Below, piece by piece: positions 12,365 through 23,017 of a DNA stretch of 54,006 nucleotides. Below the pieces are notes generated by a model. That model saw only the letters and a list, made by a program, of their open reading frames with translations. It ran no database searches and was not told the origin of the DNA. The position numbers and the translations under genes are program-made. Every line of letters starts with the position of its first letter. Positions within the stretch are counted from its first letter, which is position 1. Origin of the DNA: Burkholderiales bacterium (GTDB lineage: Bacteria > Pseudomonadota > Gammaproteobacteria > Burkholderiales > Burkholderiaceae_C); NCBI GenBank assembly GCA_029268225.1, contig JAJUGJ010000023.1, positions 1 to 54,006 of the forward strand. Direction: 5' to 3'.

Positions 12365-15075
12365 GACGAAATCACCGATTTGAGTTTGTAGAGGGCATCC
12401 AGTGCTTCACGGGGGGTCAAGGCGTCCGGGTCGATGCTGGCCAGCAGGGACAAGGTCTGCGCCTCGGCCGGCGTCATCGCCTCTCCCGCGTTGTCAGCAA
12501 GGAGTGGGCCACCTTGTGCCGCCAAGGCGTCCAGATCGAGGCCGGGGGCCTCCACCTGGGCAAACAAGTCGATCTGGTCATCGGATTGTCGCTGGTGGGC
12601 TTCCAGTGATTCGAGTGTGGAGCGGGCTTGGCGGATCACCGAATGGGGCATGCCGGCCAGGCGGGCCACTTGGACGCCATAGCTGCGACTGGCCGGGCCA
12701 TGTTGCAACTCGTGCAGGAAGATGATGTCGTCGCCCGCCTCCGCCACGCCCACGTGCATGTTCAGGGCGCGCGGCAGCTTCTCCGGCAAGGTGGTCAGCT
12801 CGAAATAGTGGGTGGCAAACAGCGTGAACGACTTGTTCTTGTCGTGGAGGTGGCTCGCGATGGCGCCGGCCAAGGCCAAGCCGTCGAAGGTGGAGGTGCC
12901 GCGTCCCACCTCGTCCATCAGCACCAGGGACTGTTCTGTGGCGGCGTGCACGATGGCCGCAGCTTCGGTCATCTCCACCATGAAGGTGGACTGGGCGTTC
13001 GCCAGATCGTCGGCCGCACCGATGCGGGTGTGGATGGCGTCGATGGGGCCTAGGCGGCACGACGCGGCCGGCACGTAGGAGCCCACTGCCGCCAGCAGCA
13101 CGATCAAGGCGACCTGGCGCATGAAGGTCGATTTACCGCCCATGTTGGGGCCGGTCACGATCATCATGCGGCGGTTGACGTCAAAGCGGCAGTCATTGGG
13201 GATGAAGGCGGCGCCGCCGGTTTCCATCAGACGGGCTTCGACCACCGGGTGGCGACCCTTCTCGATCTCGATGCCAGGATGGATGCTGAACTCGGGGCGA
13301 GTCCAGCCCAGGGTGGCGGCGCGTTCAGCCAAGGCGGCCAAGGCGTCCAGCGAGGACAGCGCACGGCCCAAAGCACCCAGGGGGGCGATGTGGGCTTGCA
13401 GAAAGTCGATCAGCTGCTCGAACAGGAACTTCTCGCGCGCCAGTGCGCGCTCTTGCGCCGACAAGGCCTTGTCTTCGAAGGCCTTGAGCTCCGGGGTGAT
13501 GAAGCGCTCGGCATTCTTGAGCGTCTGGCGGCGTTGGTAGTCCAACGGCACCTTGTCGACCTGGCCCTGGGTGACCTCGATGTAGAAGCCGTGCACCTTG
13601 TTGAACTGCACCCGCAGGTTCGGGATGCCGGTGCGGGCGCGTTCGCGGGTCTCCAATTCGAGCAGGAAGGCGTCGCAGTTCTCGGAGATGGCGCGCAGTT
13701 CGTCCAGATCGGGGTCGAAGCCGGTGGCGATGACGCCGCCGTCGCGAACCAGCACCGCCGGGGTCTCCATGAGCATGGCTTGCAGGCGCTCGGCAATGGC
13801 CGCGTCGGGCTGCAAGGCGGTGTGCAGTTGTGCCAGCAAGGGCGAGCCGTCCGGCACGCGCTCACGCAGCACGGGCAGACCCATCAGGGTGTCGCGCAGG
13901 CCGGCCAGTTCGCGCGGGCGCACCTGGCGCAGGGCGATGCGGGCGGTGATGCGCTCCACATCGCTCATCTGGCGCAGCGCTTCGCGCAGGGCGTCGTAAC
14001 CCTGGTCGTGCTGGGCGGGCGACAGCAGGCAGGCAATGGCGTCGTGCCGTGCCGTGGCCGTGGCGCGGTCGCGCTGAGGTTGGGTGAGCCACTGGCGCAG
14101 GGCGCGGCTGCCCATGCCGGTGCGGCAGGTGTCCAGCAGCGACAGCAAGGTGGGCGAGTCTTCGCCGCGCAGGGTCTGGGTCAGCTCCAGGTTGCGCAAG
14201 GTGGCAGGCGGCAGGTCGAGCAACTCGGAGCTGCGCGGCACCTCCAGCGAGCTCACGTGAGACAGCGCCCTGCCCTGCGTGTGCTCGGCATAACTCAGCA
14301 GCGCCGCGGCGGCGGCGTGCGCTAGGGTGAGGTCTTGCGCGCCGTAGCCCTGCAGGGTGCTGACTTGCAGCTGCTCGCACAACTTGCGCAGGCCCAAACC
14401 GCTGTCGAACTGCCAGGTGGGCCGGCTGGTCATGGCCACGCTGCGGGTGCTTTGGGTCAGCAGGGGCTGGAGTGTGGCGGGCACACGCTCGCGGTCAAAC
14501 AGGATTTCGGCGGGCTGTAGGCGCGCCAACCAGCTAGCAAGTTCGCGCTCGGTGCATTCGGTGGCGCCCAGCTTGCCGCTGGACAGGCCCAGCCAGGCCA
14601 GGCCGCAGGGCACGGCGTGCTCGGCATGGCGGCCGCGCTTGCTCATGACCACGGCCAGCAAGAGCGCATCCGCGCGCTCGCTGAGCAGTTCGGTATCGGT
14701 GAGCGTACCGGGCGTGACGACCCGCACCACTTTGCGCTCGACCGGGCCTTTGCTCGCCCCCACCTCACCGACCTGCTCGGCAATGGCCACCGACTCCCCC
14801 AGCTTGATCAGCTTGGACAGGTAAGTGTCGAGCGCGTGGAAAGGCACCCCCGCCATCACGATGGGTTCTCCGGCTGACTGGCCGCGCACCGTCAGCGTGA
14901 TGTCGATCAGGCGGTTGACCTTGCGGGCATCGTCGTAGAACAGCTCATAGAAGTCACCCATGCGGTAGAAAACCAGAGTATCCGGGTGCTCGGCCTTGAT
15001 GCGCAGGTACTGCTGCATCATGGGCGTGTGGCCAGAAAAGTCCTGCGCGGGAGAAACGGTGCGTGCTTGGTCCAT
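12361..15075 (-). CDS. mutS: DNA mismatch repair protein MutS
   Basis: Mismatch recognition ATPase. The 904-residue product has the mismatch-reading Phe-Tyr-Glu in GDFYELF (residues 41-46), core and clamp domains, Walker [10 protein letters not shown], Walker B with [12 protein letters not shown], and the helix-turn-helix with the [14 protein letters not shown] segment near the C-terminus. It is slightly longer than the E. coli protein. The ATG at 15075 fits the family N-terminus ([14 protein letters not shown]). Downstream it overlaps the Anbu gene by four bases. Confidence 0.97.
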   Translation of the reverse strand: MDQARTVSPAQDFSGHTPMMQQYLRIKAEHPDTLVFYRMGDFYELFYDDARKVNRLIDITLTVRGQSAGEPIVMAGVPFHALDTYLSKLIKLGESVAIAEQVGEVGASKGPVERKVVRVVTPGTLTDTELLSERADALLLAVVMSKRGRHAEHAVPCGLAWLGLSSGKLGATECTERELASWLARLQPAEILFDRERVPATLQPLLTQSTRSVAMTSRPTWQFDSGLGLRKLCEQLQVSTLQGYGAQDLTLAHAAAAALLSYAEHTQGRALSHVSSLEVPRSSELLDLPPATLRNLELTQTLRGEDSPTLLSLLDTCRTGMGSRALRQWLTQPQRDRATATARHDAIACLLSPAQHDQGYDALREALRQMSDVERITARIALRQVRPRELAGLRDTLMGLPVLRERVPDGSPLLAQLHTALQPDAAIAERLQAMLMETPAVLVRDGGVIATGFDPDLDELRAISENCDAFLLELETRERARTGIPNLRVQFNKVHGFYIEVTQGQVDKVPLDYQRRQTLKNAERFITPELKAFEDKALSAQERALAREKFLFEQLIDFLQAHIAPLGALGRALSSLDALAALAERAATLGWTRPEFSIHPGIEIEKGRHPVVEARLMETGGAAFIPNDCRFDVNRRMMIVTGPNMGGKSTFMRQVALIVLLAAVGSYVPAASCRLGPIDAIHTRIGAADDLANAQSTFMVEMTEAAAIVHAATEQSLVLMDEVGRGTSTFDGLALAGAIASHLHDKNKSFTLFATHYFELTTLPEKLPRALNMHVGVAEAGDDIIFLHELQHGPASRSYGVQVARLAGMPHSVIRQARSTLESLEAHQRQSDDQIDLFAQVEAPGLDLDALAAQGGPLLADNAGEAMTPAEAQTLSLLASIDPDALTPREALDALYKLKSVISS

Positions 15076-15147
15076 GGGGCGATCAAAGGCGCGCCAATGC
15101 GCCTGGGCCGAAAGTGTATGTCAGGGCTGTCACCCGGCGATGGGCAA

Positions 15148-15170
15148 GAAAAAAGGGCCTTGCGGCCCTT
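15148..15170 (-). terminator. Rho-independent terminator after suhB
   Basis: AAGGGCC and GGCCCTT pair around a TTGC loop at 15153-15170. The A run at 15149-15154 gives a U tract on the minus strand, right after the suhB stop, insulating mutS. Confidence 0.75.
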
Positions 15171-15193
15171 CATGACGACGGCGGTTGTCGCGC

Positions 15194-16216
15194 TCAGAAA
15201 GGCGCGGCGTCCTTGTCACCACGATCTTCGGCGGCCTTGGCCGCGGCCGTGATGCGGGTGCGCTTGGGCTTGTCTTCACCATTGGCGGCCAGCTTGGCGG
15301 CCTGGGCGGCGTCTTCGGCTTCCTGCAGCGAGGCGATCAGAGCGTCGTCTTCCGGATCGCTTTCGCCCTCTTCCTCACCGGCGCCGTCCAGCGGGCTGAC
15401 TTCTTCAGGGATGACGCGGGTGTACTGTGCCAGCGTCTTGACGAGCTGGCCGTAGATGCGCGGCGTACCTGCCACGATTTCGCGCTGGTACATGAAGTCG
15501 GGCTCACCGGTGAAGTTGCCGACCAGGCCACCGGCTTCGGTGATGATCAGCGAACCCGCAGCGATGTCCCAGGGGCTCAAGCCGGTTTCGAAGAAACCGT
15601 CGTAGTAGCCGGCGGCGACGTAGCAGAGGTCCAGCGAAGCCGCACCCGGGCGACGCAGGCCGGCACACTGCACCATGACGTCCTCGAACATCTTCATGTA
15701 GCGCTGGAAGTTGTCGCCCTTGCGGAAGGGGAAGCCAGTGCTGATCAGGGCTTCGAGCATGCGTGTGCGCTTGGACACACGGATGCGACGGTCGTTCAGG
15801 TAGGCGCCCTTGCCACGCGAGGCATAGAACAGGTCGTTGCGGCTGGGGTCATACACAACAGCCTGCTGCACCTGACCGCGGAAGGCCAAGGCGATGGAGA
15901 CTGCGTAAACGGGCAGGCCGTGGATGAAGTTGGTGGTGCCGTCGAGCGGATCGATGATCCAGACGAAGTCGCTGTCTTTGGCACCGTGGGCGCGCCCCGA
16001 TTCTTCAGCCAGGATGCCGTGGCCAGGATAGGCCTCAAGCAAGGTGGCGATGATCACGTCTTCTGCAGCCTTGTCCACCTCGGTCACGAAGTCGTTGTGC
16101 GACTTGGCCACCACTTGGAGGCGCTCGATGTCGAGCGATGCCCGGTTGATGATCGCCCCGGCTGCACGGGCAGCTTTGATGGCGATGTTGAGCATGGGAT
16201 GCAGGGTTTGCGACAT
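15194..16216 (-). CDS. suhB: Inositol-1-monophosphatase family protein SuhB
   Basis: Mg-dependent phosphatase of the IMPase family; SuhB also acts with the Nus factors in rRNA antitermination in E. coli. From ATG 16216 the product has 340 residues: metal ligands in LAEESG (residues 69-74), DPLDGTTNF (89-97) and LSPWDIAAG near 215. About 265 residues would be usual; the extra C-terminal 75 residues are acidic then Ala/Lys-rich ([12 protein letters not shown], then [16 protein letters not shown]). AAGG about eight bases upstream supports the start; the open frame extends to 16276. It is divergent from trmJ. Confidence 0.92.
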   Translation of the reverse strand: MSQTLHPMLNIAIKAARAAGAIINRASLDIERLQVVAKSHNDFVTEVDKAAEDVIIATLLEAYPGHGILAEESGRAHGAKDSDFVWIIDPLDGTTNFIHGLPVYAVSIALAFRGQVQQAVVYDPSRNDLFYASRGKGAYLNDRRIRVSKRTRMLEALISTGFPFRKGDNFQRYMKMFEDVMVQCAGLRRPGAASLDLCYVAAGYYDGFFETGLSPWDIAAGSLIITEAGGLVGNFTGEPDFMYQREIVAGTPRIYGQLVKTLAQYTRVIPEEVSPLDGAGEEEGESDPEDDALIASLQEAEDAAQAAKLAANGEDKPKRTRITAAAKAAEDRGDKDAAPF

Positions 16217-16394
16217 GGTTTGACCTTGGAAACCGGGCCGACAAACGGACCGGGTAAGCAGTTGACCACCGCGCACAGACGAACTGTTCGCAAGCGGGAA
16301 GGGGCGCAGCGGTGATCAAAGAGCGAGGGGAAACGATAATTCTATAGAAGGCCCGTATTTTTTGCATCCCCTTTTTCACGGACTCCCCTGCACC

Positions 16395-17135
16395 ATGACC
16401 GAATCCACCACAGACCCCACCCGCTTCATCCTGATCGGCACCAGCCATCCGGGCAATGTGGGCGCCACCGCGCGAGCGATGAAGGTGATGGGCTTTTCTG
16501 ACCTGGTGCTGGTGCGGCCTCGCTTTGCCGATGTGCTGAGTCAGGAAGAGACTGTGGCCATGGCTAGCGGTGCGGCCGATATCTTGGTGCGCGCCCGCAT
16601 CGTTGACACCCTGGCTGAAGCGCTGGACGGCGTGACGTATGCAATTGGCACGGCGATGACGCCGCGCGACTTCGGCCCCCCTACCCTCACGCCGCGCGAA
16701 GGTCTCGCAGCACTGGCCAAACAGGAGCCCGCACAGCGCGTGGGTTTCGTGTTTGGGAGTGAGCGCTATGGCATGGCCAATGAAGACGTGTACCGCTGCC
16801 ATGCGGTGTTGAGCATCCCCACCAACCCGGATTACGGCTCCTTGAACCTGTCGCAGGCCGTGCAGCTGCTGTCCTACGAGTGGCGTCAGGCTCTGGGTGG
16901 CTTTCCGGTGCAGGCGCGCACACCCAGTCCGGACCTGGCCGACGGCAAGGCCGTTCAGGGTGCTTTGCAGCACTGGGAACAGGCCTTGGTCGCGTTGGAC
17001 TTTCTCGACCCGAAGGCGCCCAAGAAGCTCATGCCCCGCCTGAACCAGTTGCTCAACCGAGCAGCGCTGCGCGTGGAGGAGATCCATGTGCTGCGTGGCA
17101 TCGCCAAGGCCGTTCTGGACCGGTGCCCAAAGTGA
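16395..17135 (+). CDS. trmJ: tRNA (cytidine/uridine-2'-O-)-methyltransferase TrmJ
   Basis: SPOUT-class methyltransferase for 2'-O-methylation of position 32 in tRNA. The 246-residue product begins MTESTTDPTRFILIGTSHPGN-type sequence, with motif 2 VGFVFGSERYGMANED and the knotted C-terminal SAM site IPTNPDYGSLNLSQAVQLL. The ATG at 16395 fits the family start; a TTG at 16362 is also in frame. It is divergent from suhB, the common neighbour arrangement in betaproteobacteria, and followed by cysE. Confidence 0.95.
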   Translation: MTESTTDPTRFILIGTSHPGNVGATARAMKVMGFSDLVLVRPRFADVLSQEETVAMASGAADILVRARIVDTLAEALDGVTYAIGTAMTPRDFGPPTLTPREGLAALAKQEPAQRVGFVFGSERYGMANEDVYRCHAVLSIPTNPDYGSLNLSQAVQLLSYEWRQALGGFPVQARTPSPDLADGKAVQGALQHWEQALVALDFLDPKAPKKLMPRLNQLLNRAALRVEEIHVLRGIAKAVLDRCPK

Positions 17136-17268
17136 CGCATGGACCGTGTCCTGGGGCTGCATGTGGATGCGCAGCAAGGACCCGCGCTACGGCCGCCCGC
17201 TCGCCATGCGGGTTTTCTGCCGCCCGCTACACTGGCAGACCTGATACGAAAAACAAATAAGCCACCCC

Positions 17269-18063
17269 ATGCTCTTCGCCAGATTGCGAGAAGACGTCAC
17301 CTGTATCCTGGAACGTGACCCTGCGGCACGCACCGCCTGGGAGGTGCTGACCTGCTATCCCGGCTTGCACGCCCTCACCTTCCACCGTGGCGCGCACTGG
17401 TGCTGGACCCACGGTTTGAAGTGGCTCGGCCGCTGGATTTCTCACTGGTCACGTTTTTTCACAGGCATTGAGATTCACCCCGGCGCACAAATTGGCCGCC
17501 GCGTGTTCATCGACCACGGCATGGGCGTCGTCGTGGGTGAAACCGCCATCGTGGGGGACGATTGCACCATCTACCAGGGCGTGACCCTGGGCGGCACCTC
17601 CTTGAGCAAAGGCACCAAGCGCCACCCCACCTTGGGCAAGGGCGTGATCGTGGGGGCCAATGCGCAGGTCCTGGGGGGCTTCACGGTCGGCGATGGGGCC
17701 CGCGTGGGCTCCAATGCAGTGGTGACGAAGGAGGTGCCCGCCGGTGCCACTGCCGTGGGCAACCCCGCACGCATCATCGTGAAGCAAGCGGTGGTTGATG
17801 AAAAGCAGGCCGAGCGTGAGGCCGCTGCCGCCCGCATGGGCTTCTCTGCCTACGGCATGACTGGCGGTGACGACCCCTTATCACAAGCGTTGCGAGGCCT
17901 GATCGACCACGCTGCTGGTCACGAGCATCAGATCACCCAACTGTGGCGCGCCATCGAAAAGCTGGCCGACTGTGCCCAAACCCAGGCCGGGCGCGATTGC
18001 ATGCCAGACGATGCGCAAAAGACCGAGCGCTTTGACGCAGACGGGCTCAACAAGCTGGTGTAA
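17269..18063 (+). CDS. cysE: Serine O-acetyltransferase
   Basis: Makes O-acetylserine from serine and acetyl-CoA, the first committed step of cysteine synthesis. The 264-residue product has an N-terminal helical region and a left-handed beta helix with [19 protein letters not shown] (catalytic His in IDHG), GVTLGGT and a hexapeptide series to about residue 165. The C-terminal 80 residues after GNPARI are an extra helical tail of low conservation. A TACACT at 17227-17232, 37 bases upstream, may be the -10 element. A strong terminator follows. Confidence 0.95.
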   Translation: MLFARLREDVTCILERDPAARTAWEVLTCYPGLHALTFHRGAHWCWTHGLKWLGRWISHWSRFFTGIEIHPGAQIGRRVFIDHGMGVVVGETAIVGDDCTIYQGVTLGGTSLSKGTKRHPTLGKGVIVGANAQVLGGFTVGDGARVGSNAVVTKEVPAGATAVGNPARIIVKQAVVDEKQAEREAAAARMGFSAYGMTGGDDPLSQALRGLIDHAAGHEHQITQLWRAIEKLADCAQTQAGRDCMPDDAQKTERFDADGLNKLV

Positions 18064-18098
18064 AGCGCGGCCCGGCCGAGGCCAGGCTGCCCAACGAC

Positions 18099-18128
18099 AA
18101 CGGGGTCCATGCGGACCCCGTTTTGTTT
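18099..18128 (+). terminator. Rho-independent terminator after cysE
   Basis: AACGGGGTCC and GGACCCCGTT form a perfect ten-base stem around ATGC (18099-18122), followed by TTGTTT. It lies between convergent cysE and the SDR gene. Confidence 0.8.
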
Positions 18129-18179
18129 GGTGCGGGCAAATTCTCGCTTGCCCATGGCTCCGTTGCGCCGCTGCGCCGA

Positions 18180-18950
18180 TCAGGCCAGCAGGTAGCCGCC
18201 GTCCACGTTCAGGCAGGTGCCCGTGGTGTAGCTTGCCGCATCCGATGCCAGGTACAGCGCAGCGCCGGCCATCTCGGACGGATCTGCCACGCGGTTCATC
18301 GGCGTGTGCGCCATCACCATCTTCAAGATGGCATCGTTGGTGGTCAAGGCCGAGGCAAACTTGGTGTCCGTGGCACCCGGCAGGATGGCGTTCACACGCA
18401 CCTTCATCGGGGCGCACTCCTTGGCAAAGGCGTGTGTCATCGAAATCACCGCAGCCTTGGTGATGGAGTAGATGCCCTGGGCCATGCCGGGGATCACGCC
18501 GTTGACCGAGGCGATGTTGATGATCGATCCCCCCCCGTTCTTGTGCATCAGCTTGGCACCGGCCGAGCACATGAAGAAGTAACCGCGGATGTTCACATCC
18601 ACCGTCTTTTGGAATGCGCTCAGATCGGTGTCGGTGATGTGACCAAAGTAGGGGTTGGTCGCGGCATTGTTGACGAGGATGTCGAGGCGGCCGAACTGCT
18701 GTTCGATGGCCTTGAACGTCGCGTCGATCTGCTCCATCTCGCCTACATGGCACGCCAGCACCGAGGCCTTGCCACCGGCTTCGCGGATGGAGGCCGCCAC
18801 AGCTTCGCAGGGCTCGGCCTTGCGGCTGGAAATGATGACGTGCGCGCCGTGGGCGGCCAGCAGGCGGGCAATGGCCTCACCGATGCCGCGGCTGGAGCCG
18901 GTGACCAAGGCAATCTTGCCGGACAGATCAAACGTGTTGGGGATGCTCAT
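18180..18950 (-). CDS. Short-chain dehydrogenase/reductase family oxidoreductase
   Basis: A 256-residue classical SDR. The cofactor motif TGSSRGIG lies at about residues 17-24, NNAA in the fourth strand, and the catalytic Ser, Tyr and Lys in IASVNG and YSITKAA. The substrate is not evident. The gene follows a phosphotransferase-family gene with 42 bases between, a pairing often seen in acyl-CoA or fatty acid catabolic clusters, so a role in hydroxyacyl or ketone metabolism is possible but unproven. It ends near the cysE terminator. Confidence 0.88.
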   Translation of the reverse strand: MSIPNTFDLSGKIALVTGSSRGIGEAIARLLAAHGAHVIISSRKAEPCEAVAASIREAGGKASVLACHVGEMEQIDATFKAIEQQFGRLDILVNNAATNPYFGHITDTDLSAFQKTVDVNIRGYFFMCSAGAKLMHKNGGGSIINIASVNGVIPGMAQGIYSITKAAVISMTHAFAKECAPMKVRVNAILPGATDTKFASALTTNDAILKMVMAHTPMNRVADPSEMAGAALYLASDAASYTTGTCLNVDGGYLLA

Positions 18951-18992
18951 GTGGGAAATCTCAGGATGCGATGAAATGGCAAGACGCAGGGC

Positions 18993-20078
18993 TCACAGGG
19001 CCGATTTGGCAATGATGCCCAGGCAGCGTTGTTCCAGGTACTTCACGAAGGGGCCGAAGGTGGCAAACACCGGGTTGCGGGCATTGCCTTCCTTGAAGCG
19101 CTTGTAGATCTGCTGCGCAATGCCAGCCAGTCGGAACAGGCCGTACACCGTGTAGAAATCGAAATTCGCGACGCTGAAGCCGGTCTTCTCACCGTAGTAG
19201 CGGATCACTTCCTCACGGGTCAGCATGCCAGGCGCATTGGTCGGCTGGCGGCGCGACCCCTGCATGAACTTGTCGTCATCGGCCTGTACCCAATAGGCCA
19301 GCGAGCTGCCCAGGTCCATCAGCGGGTCGCCCAGCGTGGCCATTTCCCAGTCCAGCACGCCAATCACCTTGAGCGGGTCGTTCACGTCCAGCACGACGTT
19401 GTCGAAGCGGAAGTCGTTGTGGATCAGGCTGATCGCCACTTCCTGTTGGGGTTGCTTGTCATGCAGCCATTGCATGACCACTTCGAAATCACCGACATCG
19501 TCGGTGCGAGCGGCACGGTAACGCTTGCTCCAGCCTTCGACCTGACGCGCGACATAACCTTCGCCCTTGCCCAGGCTGTCCAGCCCGGCGGCCTTGGGGT
19601 CGAGTTTGTGCAGGTCGATCAGGGTGTCGAGCACGTTCAGGCACAGCTGACGGGTCTTGGCTTCGTCGAGGCCCAACTCGGGCTGCAGGTTCTGGCGGGG
19701 AATGACGCCCACCAGGCGCTCCATCACATAGAACGGTGCACCGATGACGTCCGTGTCTTCGCAGATGGCATAGATCTCGGGCACCTTGGGGTACACGGGC
19801 TTGAGCTGGCGCATGATCACCGCCTCACGCACCACGTCGTGGGCGGACTTGGCGATATGGCCGAACGGCGGGCGTCGCAGGATCAGATCCTGATTGGCAT
19901 AGCGCACCAAGTAGGTCAGGTTGGACGCGCCACCGGGGAACTGTTGCAGTTCGGGCTCGCCCTGCAGGTCCAGGCCCTGCGCCTTCAGGTAGGCCGTGAC
20001 TTTCGCCAGGTCCACCTCTTCGCCGGCGCGTACCTGGCCGGCATGGTCGATCAGTGTGTCGTTCTTGACGTCGCTCAT
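18993..20078 (-). CDS. Phosphotransferase family protein (APH/ACAD10-like kinase fold)
   Basis: A 361-residue protein with an aminoglycoside phosphotransferase-like kinase fold. Key blocks are FPGGASNLTYLVRY near the N-terminus, the catalytic loop LIHNDFRFDN and the metal-binding LDWEMATLGDP. This subgroup resembles the N-terminal part of ACAD10/11, kinases for 4-hydroxyacyl-CoA breakdown, rather than antibiotic resistance enzymes. ATG 20078 is chosen because AGAGGAG lies about ten bases upstream; the open frame extends to 20135. It likely forms an operon with the following SDR gene. Confidence 0.85.
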   Translation of the reverse strand: MSDVKNDTLIDHAGQVRAGEEVDLAKVTAYLKAQGLDLQGEPELQQFPGGASNLTYLVRYANQDLILRRPPFGHIAKSAHDVVREAVIMRQLKPVYPKVPEIYAICEDTDVIGAPFYVMERLVGVIPRQNLQPELGLDEAKTRQLCLNVLDTLIDLHKLDPKAAGLDSLGKGEGYVARQVEGWSKRYRAARTDDVGDFEVVMQWLHDKQPQQEVAISLIHNDFRFDNVVLDVNDPLKVIGVLDWEMATLGDPLMDLGSSLAYWVQADDDKFMQGSRRQPTNAPGMLTREEVIRYYGEKTGFSVANFDFYTVYGLFRLAGIAQQIYKRFKEGNARNPVFATFGPFVKYLEQRCLGIIAKSAL

Positions 20079-20204
20079 GGGCGGGGGTCTCCTCTTTGGA
20101 TCACGGAGTGTAGGAAGCCGCCCCGAATGAATCAAATGAATTATCTGAATCTGACGCCATTCTTGCGGTGAATGACTGAGCGCGTCACGCTGAGGCCTTC
20201 GCGC

Positions 20205-21725
20205 TCAGACCTTGAAGGTGCTGACGAGGGTGGTCATCTGCCGCGCTTGTTGGTTGAGGCTTTCTGCAGCAGCCCCGGCCTCTTCCACCAGTGCGGCGTT
20301 TTGTTGGGTGGCCTCGTCCAGCAGCGTGACGGCTTGGCTGACCTGTCTCAGCCCGTCGCTCTGCTCGCCCGTGGCGTTCGCAATCTCACGGATCAAACTG
20401 CTGACGCGACCGATTTGCGCGACAACGTCTCGCATGGTCTCTCCAGCGTTCTGAACCTGGACCGCACCCTGCTCAACTTTGCTGACGTTTTCGCCAATGA
20501 GCCCATTGATCTCCTTGGCAGCCTGAGCGCTGCGCTGTGCCAGGGACCGAACTTCGCTGGCCACCACCGCGAAACCTCGGCCCTGCTCCCCTGCTCGGGC
20601 GGCCTCAACGGCGGCATTCAGCGCCAGGATGTTCGTCTGGAACGCGATGCCATCAATGACGTTGGTGATCTCGGCAATCTTCTGGCTCTGTGCGCTGATG
20701 CCCGACATTGTGTCCACCACAGCCTGCACGGCCGCGCCTCCCTTGATGGCGGTACTGTTGGCGTCACTCGACAAGTTGGTTGCCTGCCTTGCAGACTCTG
20801 TGTTGTGCTCAACGGCACTGCCCAACTCCTCCATGGAGGCGGCAATTTGTTGGAGGCTGCTGGCCTGTCGCTCAGTTCGCGACGAGAGGTCCATGTTGCC
20901 ACCGGCGATCTCGGCGGTGGCAGTGCCGATGGAGTGCGCGGCCTGATTGATCTGACCGACCAGTCCGCGCATGGCGTTTTGCATGCGTCCAATGGCGGCC
21001 ATCAGGCTCTGTGTGTCGCCGCTGCGCACGGGGACTTGGCTGAGCAGGTCACCAGATTCCACCATGGCCAGGGCATGACGCGCGTCGCTCGGGTCTCCAC
21101 CCAACTCCGCCTCCAGCCGGCGGCGCAGCGACCAAAGGCTGTAAGCACAACCCAGTACACATAGCAAAGCCACGGAGACCGCAATGGCACTGGCTGTGTT
21201 GAGCGCCTTCTCTGCGGCCTCGCGTGCCTCGGCCTTGTTGCTCGATGCCGACTTCTTCAAGTCCAGCAATTGCTCCCGCAAGGCCCGCCATTTCGGTGTT
21301 TCTTCGGTCTTGAGCAGCGCAATGGCGGCTGACTGATCTCCCGCAGCCAACTCAAGAACCGCCACCTGCTTCTCCTTCCAAGCGCCGCGCAACTGCTCGA
21401 TCTGCTCCAGAGATGCCTGATCGGCCTCCATGGCTGCAGCACGCGCTTTGCCGTGCGCCTCTGTGAACGCCTTGTCTGCAGCTTGCAGGTTGTCTCTTGC
21501 CTTAGGGTTGTTTGGGTCGATCACAACGTTGCGAAGCGCCTGCCCCATCTGGAGACCTTGCGCGTACATCTCCACGGCGGCCTCGGCCATGGCGTCATCG
21601 TGCTGAAAGTAGCCTTCCAGCCCTCGGTTCAAGGCGATCACGCCGCCTCCCACACCGATGCCGCAGGCGACGACCGCCAAAGCCGGCAAGCCCATGGAAA
21701 GGACCACACGTGTCATGAACCTCAT
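20205..21725 (-). CDS. Methyl-accepting chemotaxis protein
   Basis: A 506-residue inner-membrane chemoreceptor. The first membrane segment is at about residues 8-32, a periplasmic four-helix-type sensor domain follows, and the second membrane segment is at about 180-198 ([20 protein letters not shown]). HAMP-like and signalling coiled coils follow, with the hairpin tip [19 protein letters not shown] that contacts CheA and CheW. The ligand is unknown. No CheB/CheR pentapeptide is seen at the C-terminus (TLVSTFKV). It is a single gene on this strand. Confidence 0.93.
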   Translation of the reverse strand: MRFMTRVVLSMGLPALAVVACGIGVGGGVIALNRGLEGYFQHDDAMAEAAVEMYAQGLQMGQALRNVVIDPNNPKARDNLQAADKAFTEAHGKARAAAMEADQASLEQIEQLRGAWKEKQVAVLELAAGDQSAAIALLKTEETPKWRALREQLLDLKKSASSNKAEAREAAEKALNTASAIAVSVALLCVLGCAYSLWSLRRRLEAELGGDPSDARHALAMVESGDLLSQVPVRSGDTQSLMAAIGRMQNAMRGLVGQINQAAHSIGTATAEIAGGNMDLSSRTERQASSLQQIAASMEELGSAVEHNTESARQATNLSSDANSTAIKGGAAVQAVVDTMSGISAQSQKIAEITNVIDGIAFQTNILALNAAVEAARAGEQGRGFAVVASEVRSLAQRSAQAAKEINGLIGENVSKVEQGAVQVQNAGETMRDVVAQIGRVSSLIREIANATGEQSDGLRQVSQAVTLLDEATQQNAALVEEAGAAAESLNQQARQMTTLVSTFKV

Positions 21726-21773
21726 TGCTCACTCCCTTTTTTGTGTCAGCGTGGGCTCGCAGCGCCCGATAGG

Positions 21774-22391
21774 TCAGGTTTTGGGGGAAGCCGGTCGAAT
21801 TGCCGACTTCGGCCGGAATGCTGCACACACCTCCGGGCGGCTCTCGATATAAGGGCCGCCAATCAAATCGATGCAGTAAGGGACGGCCGCAAAGATGCCC
21901 GGCACCAGCGATTGGCCGTTCGCATCTTTCAGGCCCTCCAGCGTCTCGGCAATCGACTTGGGCTGACCGGGCAGGTTCAGGATCAGCGCTTGTTTGCGGA
22001 TGACCGCAGTCTGGCGCGACAAGATGGCTGTGGGCACAAATCGCAGGCTGATCTGGCGCATCTGCTCACCAAAGCCCGGCATTTCCTTGTCAGCCACGTC
22101 CAGTGTGGCTTCGGGCGTCACGTCGCGCGGTGAGGGGCCCGTGCCGCCTGTGGTCAGCACCAGTTGGCAACCGGCGTTGTCGACCAAGTCACGCAAGGTG
22201 TCGGCGATGACCTCACGCTCGTCGGCGATCAGGCGTGGCACCCATTCGATCGGGTTGCGCACGGCCCGGGCGAGCCAGTCCTGCAAGGCGGGCAGGCCCT
22301 TGTCTTCATACACGCCGCTGCTGGCGCGGTCGCTGATGGAGACGACGCCAATGCGAACAAGGTCCAACTCGTAGGCGGGAGCGTCACTCAT
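21774..22391 (-). CDS. mog: Molybdopterin adenylyltransferase Mog
   Basis: Adenylylates molybdopterin before molybdenum insertion in Moco synthesis. The 205-residue product has IGVVSISDRAS at the start and TTGGTGPSPRDVTPEA, the family signature. It supplies the cofactor type needed by the nitrate reductase encoded further along the window, although the two loci are 15 kb apart. Its ATG overlaps the darP stop as ATGA, so it is the second gene of a coupled pair. Confidence 0.95.
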   Translation of the reverse strand: MSDAPAYELDLVRIGVVSISDRASSGVYEDKGLPALQDWLARAVRNPIEWVPRLIADEREVIADTLRDLVDNAGCQLVLTTGGTGPSPRDVTPEATLDVADKEMPGFGEQMRQISLRFVPTAILSRQTAVIRKQALILNLPGQPKSIAETLEGLKDANGQSLVPGIFAAVPYCIDLIGGPYIESRPEVCAAFRPKSAIRPASPKT

Positions 22392-22975
22392 GCGTCGTTG
22401 CCCTGCCCTGCTGGCGCGCTGTCGTCATCCTGCGACTCCATGGCGCGCTTGATGAACTGGAACAGCTCGCGAAACGCCCGGCCATTGCGCTTTTCCGGGT
22501 CCAGCGAGGCATCCTTGCGGGCATTGCGGATCAGGGTGCGCAGTTGCTGCACGTCGGTGTCCGGGAAGTCCGCGACCCAGCGGGTGACAGCATCCTTGTC
22601 ATCGGCGATCAGCTCGGCGCGCCAGCGCTCGGCCTGGTGCAAGGCCAAGGCGTTGTGGGCATGCCCCAACTGATACTGGGCCACGGCTTCTCGCAAAGGC
22701 TCGGAGTCAACCTCACGCATCACCTTGCCGATGAACTGCAGCTGGCGGCGCTTGCCTTCGAAGGATCGGGTCTTCTTGTAGGCGGCCAGGGCGTCGCGCA
22801 GCCGCTCGGGCATGTCGATCTCGATCAGTCGGCTGTCAGGCATGTCCAGCAACTGCTGACCCAAGGCCTGCAGTTCCTGGCTGGCACGCTTGAGCATGCT
22901 TTTGCTGGGCGGACGGTCGTCTTGATCGTCCTCGGGATCGTACCCGTCGTAGGAGTGGGAATGTTTCGAATTCAT
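22388..22975 (-). CDS. darP: Ribosome-associated protein DarP/YjgA (DUF615)
   Basis: A 195-residue DUF615 family protein, known in E. coli (YjgA/DarP) to bind late 50S ribosomal precursors. The family blocks PPSKSMLKRASQELQALG, a central KKTRSFEGKRRQLQFIGK and the C-terminal GRAFRELFQFIK are visible. I prefer ATG 22975 (MNSKHSHSYDG); 22999 is in frame. The N-terminus is acidic. It is divergent from pmbA, the usual neighbour in proteobacteria, and coupled to mog. Confidence 0.92.
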   Translation of the reverse strand: MNSKHSHSYDGYDPEDDQDDRPPSKSMLKRASQELQALGQQLLDMPDSRLIEIDMPERLRDALAAYKKTRSFEGKRRQLQFIGKVMREVDSEPLREAVAQYQLGHAHNALALHQAERWRAELIADDKDAVTRWVADFPDTDVQQLRTLIRNARKDASLDPEKRNGRAFRELFQFIKRAMESQDDDSAPAGQGNDA

Positions 22976-23017
22976 GTCCTCGCTATGATACGGGTGCACT
23001 CATTCACAAACCACAAC

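Noticed and set aside
13249..14325. 358-codon plus-strand open frame opposite mutS
   Set aside because: MutS motifs are continuous on the minus strand through the same bases.
17881..18753. 290-codon minus-strand frame overlapping cysE and the SDR gene
   Set aside because: It is a different frame of the SDR gene and covers the terminator; SDR motifs lie in the other frame.
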